A stretch of 64,000 nucleotides of DNA, taken from the NCBI GenBank assembly GCA_020137815.1, contig CM035356.1, positions 6,313,582 to 6,377,581 on the forward strand, written 5' to 3'. The DNA is from Hormiphora californensis (taxonomy: Eukaryota; Ctenophora; Tentaculata; Cydippida; Pleurobrachiidae). Below the pieces are notes generated by a model, which saw only the letters and a list, made by a program, of their open reading frames with translations, searched no databases and was not told the DNA's origin. Below are positions 10,312-21,800 of the stretch, one piece after another. Both the position numbers and the translations under genes were made by a program. How positions within the stretch are numbered: position 1 is the stretch's first letter; each line of letters begins with the position of its first letter.

Positions 10312-12400
10312 ATGTTGCTCCTGTTATTCCTGATGATGCCCGGTCTGACCCCCCTGGTGGATGCTTTACAGTGCTACTCTTGCTCAACATACTCGTCTGA
10401 TGAGATGGAGGTAAGGGAGGGAGGAGAGGGGTGCTATCTACAGCTAAGGGAGGGTGTAGGTGAGGTGCTTATAGCTGTTTCAAGATCATTGTCCCGTCTA
10501 GACTTGTACTGTTTGTTACATTTTCCCTCCTCGTTGACTATCTCGGCCTCCTTTTCGCGAGCTCCGTTTGAATAAAACAACCTCCTCGCAGATCCTGGTC
10601 CGTGAAGGGCACACATAACAATTTCCCTTCTCACTAGGTTCTGGTCCGTGAGGGGCACACGTGGGAGAGTGGAGCTGCCGTCCTCGACAGGGCATGTCAG
10701 GAGGGGGTGATGGTGGAGTGTATGAGCTCGCAGAGGAAATGTGTCAATGCAACCGTGAGGTATAGTGAGGTACCGTGAGGTACTGAGAGGTACAGTGAGG
10801 TAGAAGTACAGTGAGGTATAGCCTGTCTGGCGGCGCCAGACCCCGATTTTATTCTTTAATCTGAGCGTACTACAGTGCGCTCGGATGGGGTCAGACAAGG
10901 TATACAGCAATTGGGAGATTAAATCTATTAAAACTTCTGGACCACAGACAGCACCGTACTGAAGTTCTCACTGCCGTCTGTGGTGCCTCTAACTTCCGAG
11001 AACGGAACTTGGGTAGCCTTTAAAATAAGCTTTTAGAAGATTCTCCCAATAGAATCTGTGGTAACAATAAAAGGGTGCAACAATGACGCTTCCTTTAAAA
11101 TTAAAATCAGTGGCATTGCGGCATAGCAACTTAGAGCACTTAGGAAATTGAACAATGAAAAATGAAGTCGTGCCAATAAAACAATTCAACGTTTGTCGTT
11201 AACTCTCTCCCTCAATCCAGGGCGTATTCAGAAAGGGATGTTGAAATTGGGCAAGTTCGATATTATGATTGTGCAGGACCATGGCTGGTGGCGGCACTAT
11301 GCGATAAACTAAGTGAAGGGATCTCAATAGGTAATCAGTGTGATAAACTAAGTGAAGGCATCTCAATAGGTAATCAGTGTGATAAACTAAGTGAAGGGTA
11401 ATCAGATAGAATGTGGATTGTGGCCTGGGTCAAATAGGGGGGGGGGGGTTAAACCGGGGGACTGGAACAAGTTTACCGAGACGAGAACTAAGAAGATACT
11501 CGATAAAATACCCCTGGCATGAATAATTATTTTTCTTCAGGTTTTAGTTTAAACTCAACCACATGTACCAGGGACTGGTGCTGGGGAAACGGGTGTAACT
11601 CACCATACCCTCCAAAAGGTGATTATAGATTGGTAATGATCAATAAACTTAACTTATCTACCTCTCACCAGACCCGGCCCGACCAGCTTCTGCTTGGAGG
11701 GTGCTGGTGGAGGCTTAAACCATGAAGAGTAGGAACTATATTTTGACTCTTTTATTTCTCAGATTCGATTACAGACAGTCCACCAGATGAAAAAAGGACC
11801 CCCGGCCCAAGTGCACCAACAACAGCCGCGATTACAGAAACCAGGCCCATTGAGAACAAATTAGGAGACTTGCCGGAGGACAACGAGTTAGAAACTCAGA
11901 ACGACCAGGAAATAATATCAGAACCAGATGAAATAGATGAAACTCCGTTGAATACTACCTCGGACAGGAATCAAAAACCAACGGAAGGTAACCTAACCAC
12001 CTCGCAACCACAGGACACCACAACACCCTGGGAGACAACATTCCCACCTACCATCTCCCAAACTACCGGGGGAAGGGGTTATACTGCTGGTAATGAGACA
12101 GATTGGGAGTTGAGTGCAGTGGTTGTAACAGAGGAAGAAGTAGAGGAGGAGGAAGATGACGAAAAAGAAGATGAAGAAGACGTAGTTGTCAAGGCGACGC
12201 AACCGACTCAAGAAGTTGTCCCCAATGGAAGTAATGATGAGGATCAAGGAGATGAACAGTTGGATAATGAGGTTGTTATTGGTGATCCAGAACAGACAAA
12301 GAAAGTAGAAGGAGATGAAAAGACTTCCAATGCCGCTAAACACTCGGCTAATTTTATCGAATTTTTGGCAGTTCTTTTAATCTTAACCAATTTTGTTTAG
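10312..12400 (+). CDS. Ly6/uPAR-type GPI-anchored cell-surface protein
   Basis: Exons are 10312-10410, 10638-10759, 11548-11618 and 11763-12400; phases 0, 2 and 1 all match, giving 309 residues. Residues 1-19 are a signal peptide (MLLLLFLMMPGLTPLVDA). A short Ly6/uPAR (three-finger) domain follows, opening with LQCYSCST and closing TCTRDWCWGNGCN. A long acidic Thr/Glu-rich stalk comes next (runs such as EEEVEEEEDDEKEDEED). The C-terminus is hydrophobic (FIEFLAVLLILTNFV) after a small-residue region (SNAAKHS), as expected of a GPI signal. The product should sit on the outer membrane surface. The exon 2 acceptor is preceded by a partial duplicate of itself at about 10590. The ligand is unknown. 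Confidence 0.82.
10823..10897. mobile_element. Short palindromic MITE, CTGTCTGGCG family
   Basis: Starts CTGTCTGGCGGCGCCAGACC and ends GGGGTCAGACA, about 75 bp, inside intron 2 of the Ly6-type gene. Relatives are at 14523-14591, 18399-18478, 24413-24527 (two copies), 26200-26250, 57110-57170 and 57683-57765. They share the central text CATCTGAGCGCAC or its complement. Confidence 0.7.
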
Positions 12401-12664
12401 AATTACATTGTACGATATTTGCTAGCTTCTAGTTGGACTAAAATGATAAATCATGATTTTGAAAATGTAAATTGTTGATACTTTTCTAAAACATTTCTGT
12501 TGGTAAATACATATCTGAAATGGACTCTACATATAATACGGACTTGTTAGAGTGATGCGAATCTATCAACATGATGCTCCTTTTATCTGACACCGATAGA
12601 ATATTTTCAATCATGAGTTTTATTTGTATTACTTTGTTATCGAGTAAAACGCTAAAGTTATATT

Positions 12665-12885
<221 letters not shown>

Positions 12886-12990
12886 CAACTTTATCGGGGG
12901 CTAAATGTTTTCATTGTGTTTGGGTGTCAATGAATTCTCTCTCTTGCCCCAACATCCCCCCACGCCCCGTGATCACCCTGAATATTGAAC

Positions 12991-12998
12991 TATAAAAG
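12991..12998 (+). promoter_or_regulatory. TATA box of the secreted-peptide gene
   Basis: TATAAAAG lies 83 bp before the ATG at 13081, with no ATG between. Spacing and strength fit a core promoter with a short 5' UTR. Confidence 0.65.
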
Positions 12999-13080
12999 TT
13001 CAACAATTTACAAATTTACCAGTTTCATTTTAGTAGTTTCTACAATCTTGTAAAACCTTCTGAAACAGATCTCTAACAAA

Positions 13081-13791
13081 ATGCGAGCCACCCTTCTTGT
13101 TCTCTTTTCCATTGCTGCCCTACTGGTGATAGTACGTTCTTCTGATGCTGAGGAGTCCTTTCATCAAGAGGTATGTACCTGCTGTTAGGTCAATACAGTC
13201 GGACCCCGATTTACCGGGCCCCGATTTACCGGAACCCCGATTTACCGGGAGGATAAACTTCCCCCGGTATAGGAAATTAACAGTATTTCACCCCGATATA
13301 CCGGGCACCCCGATTTACCGGGCAAAATCCTCTCCCCCGAGCATCCCGGTAAATCGGGGTCCGACTGTATATGCTCTGACTGCTGTTTCTAAGAAATGAG
13401 AATAGGGTCAGGCCAATGTTCTGATAGAGTACTTGTAAGTTGTATATTCCCGATCACATCTAGGCTTGTGTGGCTCACTCCGCACGCTGTGAGGGTTGTT
13501 TTGTTCAAATGCCGAACAAGGCAACGTGAGGGTTGGTGGATCACATCTGGGCGTGTTATCGAGGTTGTTGTAAACTGTTTACAAATGGGTTGGTTGGTTG
13601 GTTGGAGCGGCTGGTGCTGTTTACAAATGAACCCAATTTTTACATATGAACCCAATATTTTTCAGAGTGATAGCAGCTTAGAAGACAGTGCCTCAGCAGA
13701 GGAGAGGGAGAGCCTATCACTGGATAGGGTTCGAAGACAGATCCGAAGGAAGGGACGATTCGACAAGGCAAAATCACAAGACGAGAAATAG
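13081..13791 (+). CDS. Secreted peptide precursor (71 aa, two exons)
   Basis: Exons are 13081-13170 and 13666-13791, joined in phase 0. Residues 1 to about 21 are a signal peptide (MRATLLVLFSIAALLVIVRS). The middle is acidic and Ser-rich (SDSSLEDSASAEERES). The end is strongly basic: DRVRR, then QIRRKGRFDKAKSQDEK. RVRR is a good furin-type site, and cleavage there would release a 17-residue cationic peptide starting with Gln, which often cyclises to pyroglutamate. There is no cysteine and no amidation glycine at the end. A neuropeptide or host-defence peptide is possible, but I do not recognise a family. The intron carries a pogo-like MITE (13194-13369). A TATA box and an AATAAA frame the gene. 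Confidence 0.68.
13194..13369. mobile_element. pogo-like MITE, complete copy
   Basis: Starts TACAGTCGGACCCCGATTTA and ends TAAATCGGGGTCCGACTGTA, 176 bp, flanked by TA. It lies in the intron of the peptide gene. Confidence 0.85.
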
Positions 13792-13875
13792 GTGGATGGG
13801 ACTCTTTGAGCAATGATAATGTTACATTTTTGGTGATATTTTAGAAGGCAAACATCATGACAAATATAGAAAAAA

Positions 13876-13881
13876 AATAAA
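13876..13881 (+). terminator. Polyadenylation signal of the peptide gene
   Basis: AATAAA lies 85 bp after the stop codon at 13791, in the run GAAAAAAAATAAATGC. Confidence 0.6.
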
Positions 13882-13899
13882 TGCATGATTATTTTTAAT

Positions 13900-14848
13900 A
13901 TATGATATGTTAATGGTTTACATTTATTTTACTTTTCAGTTTACCCATCCCATTTTGGTCCCAAAACCTCGTGTTTATATTCAAGTTAACAGTTGCGATG
14001 AAACTTTAAGGCCAGAGGGGGGATCGTGGGGTATAAAAAGATACTTTTGGAATCTGGTCCGCACCTCCCGCCGCCCCGCCCCCTCTAGCCTTAATTATTT
14101 TGTAACTGGATAAAGACATAGGACTGCATGACTTGAGTTTGGGTAATAAATATAACTTTGAATTATACATAAATTAAGATGGGTACTATACTTAGTGTAC
14201 TTCTAGAACGAAGTACAACAAGTAAAACAATTAGTGGCTATTTCCGATGCTATAGTTGTTCTGGGCTCACACCAAGCTAAGCTTGAAATGACGATTTTCT
14301 AATAAGCAAATCGAAGAATATCAGTACAGTGTATATATTATCACTGATATTATTAGGATAGAGAGGAAGAGAGACCTCTTAAAAGGGTTGCAACTCGAAG
14401 TTGCAGCCCAATATAAATTTGTAATTTATTGGGGGCACGAACACTCAATGAGACGGGTCATTTTTCAGAGGTTTCCAGACCGCGGTCTCATTGCAGCATT
14501 TCAGTACACCAATATTTGAACCCTGTCTGGCGGCACCAGACCCCGATTTGATCAGACAGTGCGCTCAGATGGGGTCTGCGGCGCCAGACAGTTTGCACCT
14601 AGCATCATAATTTAGCCTGTAAGTTGATTTTTACTAACTCGCAAACTTTATAATTCATTCGTACATGAAACACACACACATAGATCTACAATGCAGCTCA
14701 GGAACGACTGTAACAGTCATGTCCCCATAGCAACAGACACACAAACACAATTAACATACAATTAATTAGTTACCGGTTTACCCGGATATCTTTTAGTCTT
14801 TTCCAGATGTTATTAGTTTTTGGGCCACCCTGTACTACAGTTTTATGA
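13900..14848. other. Intergenic, one MITE, no gene seen
   Basis: AT-rich sequence with ORFs that lack domain or splice support. A 69-bp CTGTCTGGCG-family MITE lies at 14523-14591, with ends CTGTCTGGCGGC and GCGGCGCCAGACAG. The stretch also holds the 3' flank of the Ig/FN3 gene. Confidence 0.6.
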
Positions 14849-17816
14849 TCAAGTTGTTCGGTACCTTGATGAGGGAGACCGGAGTCCTGGTTCCTCACCT
14901 CGGTGAATGATGGTGATATTGTCATCTTGGGATTCACTGAATGTGGTGTCAACTGTGGGGGCTGCATAGTAGTGAACTTGCTCCCCGCTCCGGCGTTCTG
15001 TTTTTCTCCTACTTTTAACAACCTTTGTTACAACTGAAAGAGACATGGACAATGATAATGTCTGGGGAATGGTAATGGGATAATATAATAATAATAATAA
15101 TAATAATATCAGCATTTGTATACACGCTCAGACCCCGTAGAATACTAGAATCTAAAAAACCCTAGTAACACGGAGCATCAGAGCGGTTCACCTCAGCTGC
15201 AAACCCTAAAAAAATATAATATAATAATGTCTATAAAAATCCAGTTAAATGTCCAGTGCTCTGATGCTCAAAAAATCCGGTAACAAAAACTATCATCAGT
15301 CTCACACACACGCCCACACACTCAAATCACCACCTCCACCACCTTGCCTCCTCTCATTCCAAAGGTCTTCCCAGGTTCCCTCTCCTTCCTCGCCCTCAGC
15401 TCAGCAACCAACTTCCTCCTCTCCTCTCTCTCCTCTGGTGAACGATCAGGGGATATGTAAATATCCTTGTAATCTTGAGAGTTCTTCAGACTACTCTTAC
15501 TGGATAGAATCCGATCTCGGAAATTCCGGCCACTCAAACGCAGCTTGACTGGTCGGTTAGTACCCTCCTTGTACCTACCAAGGCGCTCTATACCCCAAAC
15601 ATTGGTAGTACACTCACCCATTTTATCAAACAGGCGCCTGACATCCAACTCCAAATCGGTGTTGTTTTCACTTTTACAATCATCCAACCCATGGACAATC
15701 AAATTGCTCATCCTGTCCTCGGTTGCACTGCTAATTGCTGTGCTGATTCGCTTCGGAGCTAGGGCTGTGTCACATCGCTTCTTGAGAACAGAAGAAAAGG
15801 TCCTGATTTCCTCCTCTGCTGTAGACTGTACCGCAGTTATCTCCTTATCACGCTTGTCTAACAACTCGCACTGCAACTTAACAAGTTGTCCCTGAGCCTC
15901 CACCAGTGCTCGCTGAGAAGCAATCAACTCCTCTTGACCATCCAATAGCCTCCTCTCACTGTCCTCAACTTCGTTACTCAGGCGGTCAAGCAGCGGGTAA
16001 CACCTCTCCATTAGGAAACGACAAACCTTCTCCGTGAAATCCTCTAGTTCAGGCTTTTTAATCCCCTTGATCTTACTCTTAGTCGGACACTTCAAGCTAT
16101 CCCAAACACTACGGCCGGCAGTCAAACTTTTCGGGAAGGAATCCTTAATACCAGCATGTGAAAATAGGTCCCGTACCAGGTCAAATAGTTCGCCCTGCAC
16201 TTCACCATAGACACTTCTCTGTACCCTTTCATCGCTATACACTCTCAGCCGGTCTTTGAAACTGCAAGCAGAGGCAGTACTACCACTCATAGCAGGAGAG
16301 ATAGATATCTCACAATTAGAGAGATTCGCAAGCAGAACAGAGATAAGGGAGCTCTGACCAAATGTGATGTGAGAACATATGTAATATAAAAAGGGATAAT
16401 ATAAGAAGGGGTTAAAAAGAAGTTTTTTTGGATTTGAGCACTAAACATTTAAGACATTAACCCCATTTTAACTCACTGAGCGATAGAATGATGAGAAAGA
16501 GGACGGTGCCACTGGTCAGGAAGACCGTCTCAGTGGTACAGAATGATCGTGTTTTAAACTCCTCCCTGTACAGGAGAGTCCGGGTGGTGTTTGTCCCCCA
16601 TACCTCCAGAGTGTACCATCTGGATTCCTTCAGGTGGCCTACCTTTGCAGTATCACTCACTGAAAATAGGAACTGAGTTAAAGTGAGAGTGGACCGGATC
16701 AGAATTGGACAAGTTTGTTGTAGGTAGTAGAGAATGGCTCTCTGAGCATTTTGCCTTTTTGCCGCTCAAAATTGACCCACCCATCACTGAGATATTTTTG
16801 TTATGTTGGGAGAATTCCTGCTGGATCAGTATTTATCAAACAGGATAGAAACAATCCTTGTGTTTTACTAACACATTCTTTAAATTTTTAATATGCTGGC
16901 TTGCATTGCCCTGCTTCTGTGTATGGACATGTCAACCTCACTGCTTATATTCAGAATGTGTTAGTAAAACACTTCGACTGTTTCTATTCTGTTTTATACA
17001 TACTGATTAAACAGGAGTTCTCCCAACATAACAAAAATATCTCATTGATGGGTGGGTCGATTTTGAGCGGCAAAATCGCAAAATGCTCAGAAAGCTAATC
17101 TCTACTACCTACAACAAACTTGTCCAATTCTGATTCGGTCCACTCTCACTTTAACACCGTCAGAGCATTGACCTTACAGGGTTAACATGTGTGGGTTTAG
17201 GGTTAACATCTATTTAGGAGAGAGACTTCAGATCCTCTCATTGCGGACAGACATGTCTGTTTACTGAAGTCTTCTGCAGAACCTACTAAATGACAGATCT
17301 AGTACCATTGAGAAATTCTTCGGAAGATATCAACTACTTGACATACCATTTTTACTAGTCACTTCCTCGTCGTTGGCGTACAGTGAATAACTGAAAGAGA
17401 TAGTATCCCAGACATGAACGGGAGGGGAGAGAGAGAGGGAGAGAGAGAGAGCGAGAGAGAAAGCGAGAGAGAGACAATATGAATAAGAACGATTAAAACT
17501 ACTCTAAACATAATGTGACACACTGACAACTGCAAAATACCTATAAAATGCGTATGTTCTCGCATCTTTATCGCTGAGAGAAAACTTGAAATCTCGGCAC
17601 CCAATCTGAAACAGATACAGAGGTAGCCATGGTAACCAGGCCACGGTAACAATGGTAACTTTGGTAGTATGTGTTAACGAAAACAAGTCTGGTTTGTCTC
17701 AGTCTCAGTCTCAGTCTCAGTCTCAGTCTCAGTCTCAGTCTCAGTCTCAGTCTCTGTCTCTGTCTCTGTCTCTGTCTCTGTCTCTGTCTCTGTCTCTGTC
17801 TCTGTCTCTTTCTCTG

Positions 17817-17891
<75 letters not shown>

Positions 17892-18645
17892 ACCTCTATT
17901 TCCACTGTGGGACGGTTCGTTCTCGCTGGAACAGTGAACTTCATAGGAACTGATTGTTCACTGCACCCTATCTCATTGCAAAACTGGATATCTCCATATG
18001 ACACATATTCCCCGTCTTCAAATACGACTCTAGTAATAATACAGAGTTAACTGTGTTAGCATAAAAATAAAATATAGAAAATATCTTTGATATTGATTTT
18101 GTACTAGATACTGCATTTTGTACTAGTTTGATGACAAGATAGTGCTTGTCTAGACAAGGGTCGTTATATTCGTGGGAATCAATTATATTTACAATTAGTA
18201 AAGTTTTGAGAAATAATATCTGTTCGAATATATTAATCCAATGGATTATTTTAATCGAACCATGGGCCGCATGTAGCGTGATACAGAAAGGAACAATTAG
18301 GGGACATACAATTGAAAAAGGAACTCCGGGGAGTTAGTTGTCCCTAAACCAGCTGTAACTGTAGAGTGGCGAGTGCTACCATAATATTTGATAAAACACT
18401 GTCTGGCGCCGACGACCCCATCTGAGCGCACAGATGGGGTCAATGAGAATCAAATTGGGGTATGGGCGCCGCCATACAGATAAAAATTACCTGTCCAGTG
18501 TCAGTAGTGGTATGGAAGTGTTCACTGCAAGTTCATGATGTTCTGAAGAACCCGACAATTGGTATGTTAAGTTGTGACCTCCCCAATGGTCTCTGTCCAA
18601 ACTGTCCCATTCAACGCTGAGATATATTATAGTACATAAAGATGA

Positions 18646-18716
<71 letters not shown>

Positions 18717-18717
18717 C

Positions 18718-18815
<98 letters not shown>

Positions 18816-21800
18816 TGAAGATACATATAATATACGAGACAGAAGTCATTATCTGTCAAAAATTTAAAAGGGTTGAAATAATGACAACTTTAAATTCACT
18901 GCATTTCAATAAATATTAAAGCATATAAATAGCTTAGATAAAGAAAAAATATGGTTGACTTGATACACATCATCGGATAGTTAGTTTTAAGTTGTCGAGT
19001 AACCCATTACTCAACAAGTTTCAAAGAGGCAATAGAGGCACTTACACAAGTTTGTCTTGGTCCAGATAATACGCTGTAAATTTAGGAGAATACTCAACAA
19101 CAGGAAGAGACTTCAGTGTGGTAAGGACCTGAAATAGAATAATAAAATGTAACTAACCAAAAACTATTGTTTCACTGAATTTAAAAGGGGGCTGAATGAT
19201 ACAGAACTTGAAACTGACATATGTACTACGTCTAGGGGGTCGACCTGGGTCCAGCCCTAAAAGTGGCCAGGCCTAAAAGAGGTCAGGCATTCGGCCTAAA
19301 TCAGGGTACCGATGGCCTTTTTAGGGATGGACCCCCCTACACTAATCTCACTACCTGAAATGATTCTGCGATTTGATATCCAAGGGGTCGACCGGAGATA
19401 ACTTTACCCTGATAACAACACCCCGGAAAAAGTCCAAATATTGTGGCGGTGGTGTTGGAATGAACACCCTGGATATCCACGTCTCCTCCGCAAGGGGTGT
19501 TACCATGGTGACAAGGTGCTGGTGACACCTCCACTGCCGTATCACCATGGTGATTATCCCAGGTGATGGTGACGGATGTTAGGGTGCTGTCTGTCTGGAT
19601 GATATCCCGGCATTGCCACTTATCAACTGAAGGATTTAGGTGTTACCTAGGTCGAATGTTGCTTTACACTATTTTGCTCTTGCTTTATTACAAGTATATT
19701 GAAGAACGTCAAAAGAATGGCCTGATTCATGTTTGGCCAGTGTTTGGCCATCTATACCTTTATGTAGATTGACGGTTGGAGAAATGAAGACACTTCCTAA
19801 CTCATCCTTAGCCACACAGAAATACCTCCCAATGTCTCCCTCAAACAGACAACCCTGTAAAATTGGGTTTATATCAGAACACTGACTACAGTCAAATTAC
19901 TATCATTACGCCTACTAAGCCGGATTATGGTTTTTTTCCCTTCCTAGTTTGTAACTAGGCCGAAAGAAATTTTGTTTTGTCCCTAAAAATATCATTATGA
20001 ACGTATTATTCGGCCGCTTAACAACTAAAAACTTACAAATTTTAGCACAAATTCAGCTGCTCCCTTCCTGATAGTTATCCTGTTGGGATCAATAGGTTCT
20101 AAATCCTCCCTGTAACAACTGAAAAAGTTTGGATTATTCACGGTATATATCTGCAGAAGTTTTGGGGAAGGTATAGATTTTCTGATTTTAGGGAAAGTAT
20201 AGATTTTCGATTCATGCCCGCGGGGAGATTTGTTTCTGTTTCCAGACGTTGCTTCGTTCCGGGTAAATTATACCTGATTTGTGTTTCACCACTAAGCTGC
20301 TGAGAGGTGGTAAAGAGAATATAGGACAAGTTGCTGTTCAGACTTATCGAGTTTTCCGCAGAATTAATTACAATGTCTGATAAGGGGCGAAATGTGAGAT
20401 GACTAGGGGCTTGATAAAATATTAACATAATACACGTGAATGGAACCCCCATTTTCCAAATTATGACAGAAATATGGGGGTAAATGGAGACCTCTAACAA
20501 AGCTGTGGAGCCTCGTCAATTGGTACATAATCAAGGTACCTAACTACTAATTACCGCCTATGTAGTATACCGATAGTAGGTACCGAAAATAGTGATATGT
20601 GTGTATAAAGTGGCTCACATCATCACTTTATTTCTTAGGGTTCGGTAGATCAACATAAAAGTACCTACTTGTTTGTGTCATACCTACTGTATTATAAGTA
20701 CTATCTAAAGCTGTAGTGATATTCGTATGAAAGTACCTTTTAGGAAGGTCACAGTGAAGGTGATGGTGGCTGAATTGTCGGCGGTACTGCAGCCCCCATG
20801 ATACTCAGATGACACCCCACCGCCACCACCTTCAATGCACATTGTCTCATTTGTACAGGTGTTGGAACAAAGACCATTCGTGTTATGTGACCTCTCTGAG
20901 GTATCTGGGGATGGGGGGTATCGTGTTATTAAGTTGCCTTGCTCGACCCTCTTTCCGTGCGCTCCGCTCAAAGGGTAAGAACATCACAAGTTATTTTTTA
21001 AGTTGTTGTGGAAGCAAGGGAAATCATGATCGTGTTCGGTGTTACCATGGTAACTTCACCACGTACCATCATGAATGTGTTACCATGGTAACATCACCAC
21101 GGTTACCATGGTAACATCACCACGTACCATCACCACGGTTACCATTGTAACATCACCACGTACCATCATGATAGTAGACATCAGTGTAGTGAGTGTCACC
21201 GGTAAATAGGGCTTCTAGCAGTACTGGGTCTCCCTCCCTCACCCTCAGGTTCACATAGTCACATTGTGAGGAGCCAATACAAGAGGATTCGTCCTTCACC
21301 TATAGTTGTTCAATTTCATTAGTAGTTTATTAGTACATTAGGGTTGTTACTAGATCACTTTGTATGATCGCACGACAAGCAAGGTGAAGGAACCTAAACT
21401 AGAATTGTTATGTAGAATTGCTATATAGATTCTAGTTCTAGTTACTATTGGAACTAGAACCTACAACTGCTTAACCTGCTGGGAACTCTGCAGATGAACG
21501 TGACTAAGGGACGGAAGTCGGAGGGGCAACTATCTAACCACTATAGATTTATGCTCATGGAAACGAGGGCCACTCTAACGATTTGGGAAATACTGGTCCC
21601 TGATTGGCTGATAACCAGTCACGTGACCTAAATAACGAGTTCTGATTGGTTGTTTACTTGATTCGGTCGGTTCCTGAAACGAGGGCCACTCTAACGATTT
21701 GGGAAACCTTATCAAGTACAGGTAAGAAAACTGTCCATGGGCATACATCTAGAGTGGTTATACTAAATATAGGTTTTCACTGGAATCATACAGGGTGTCC

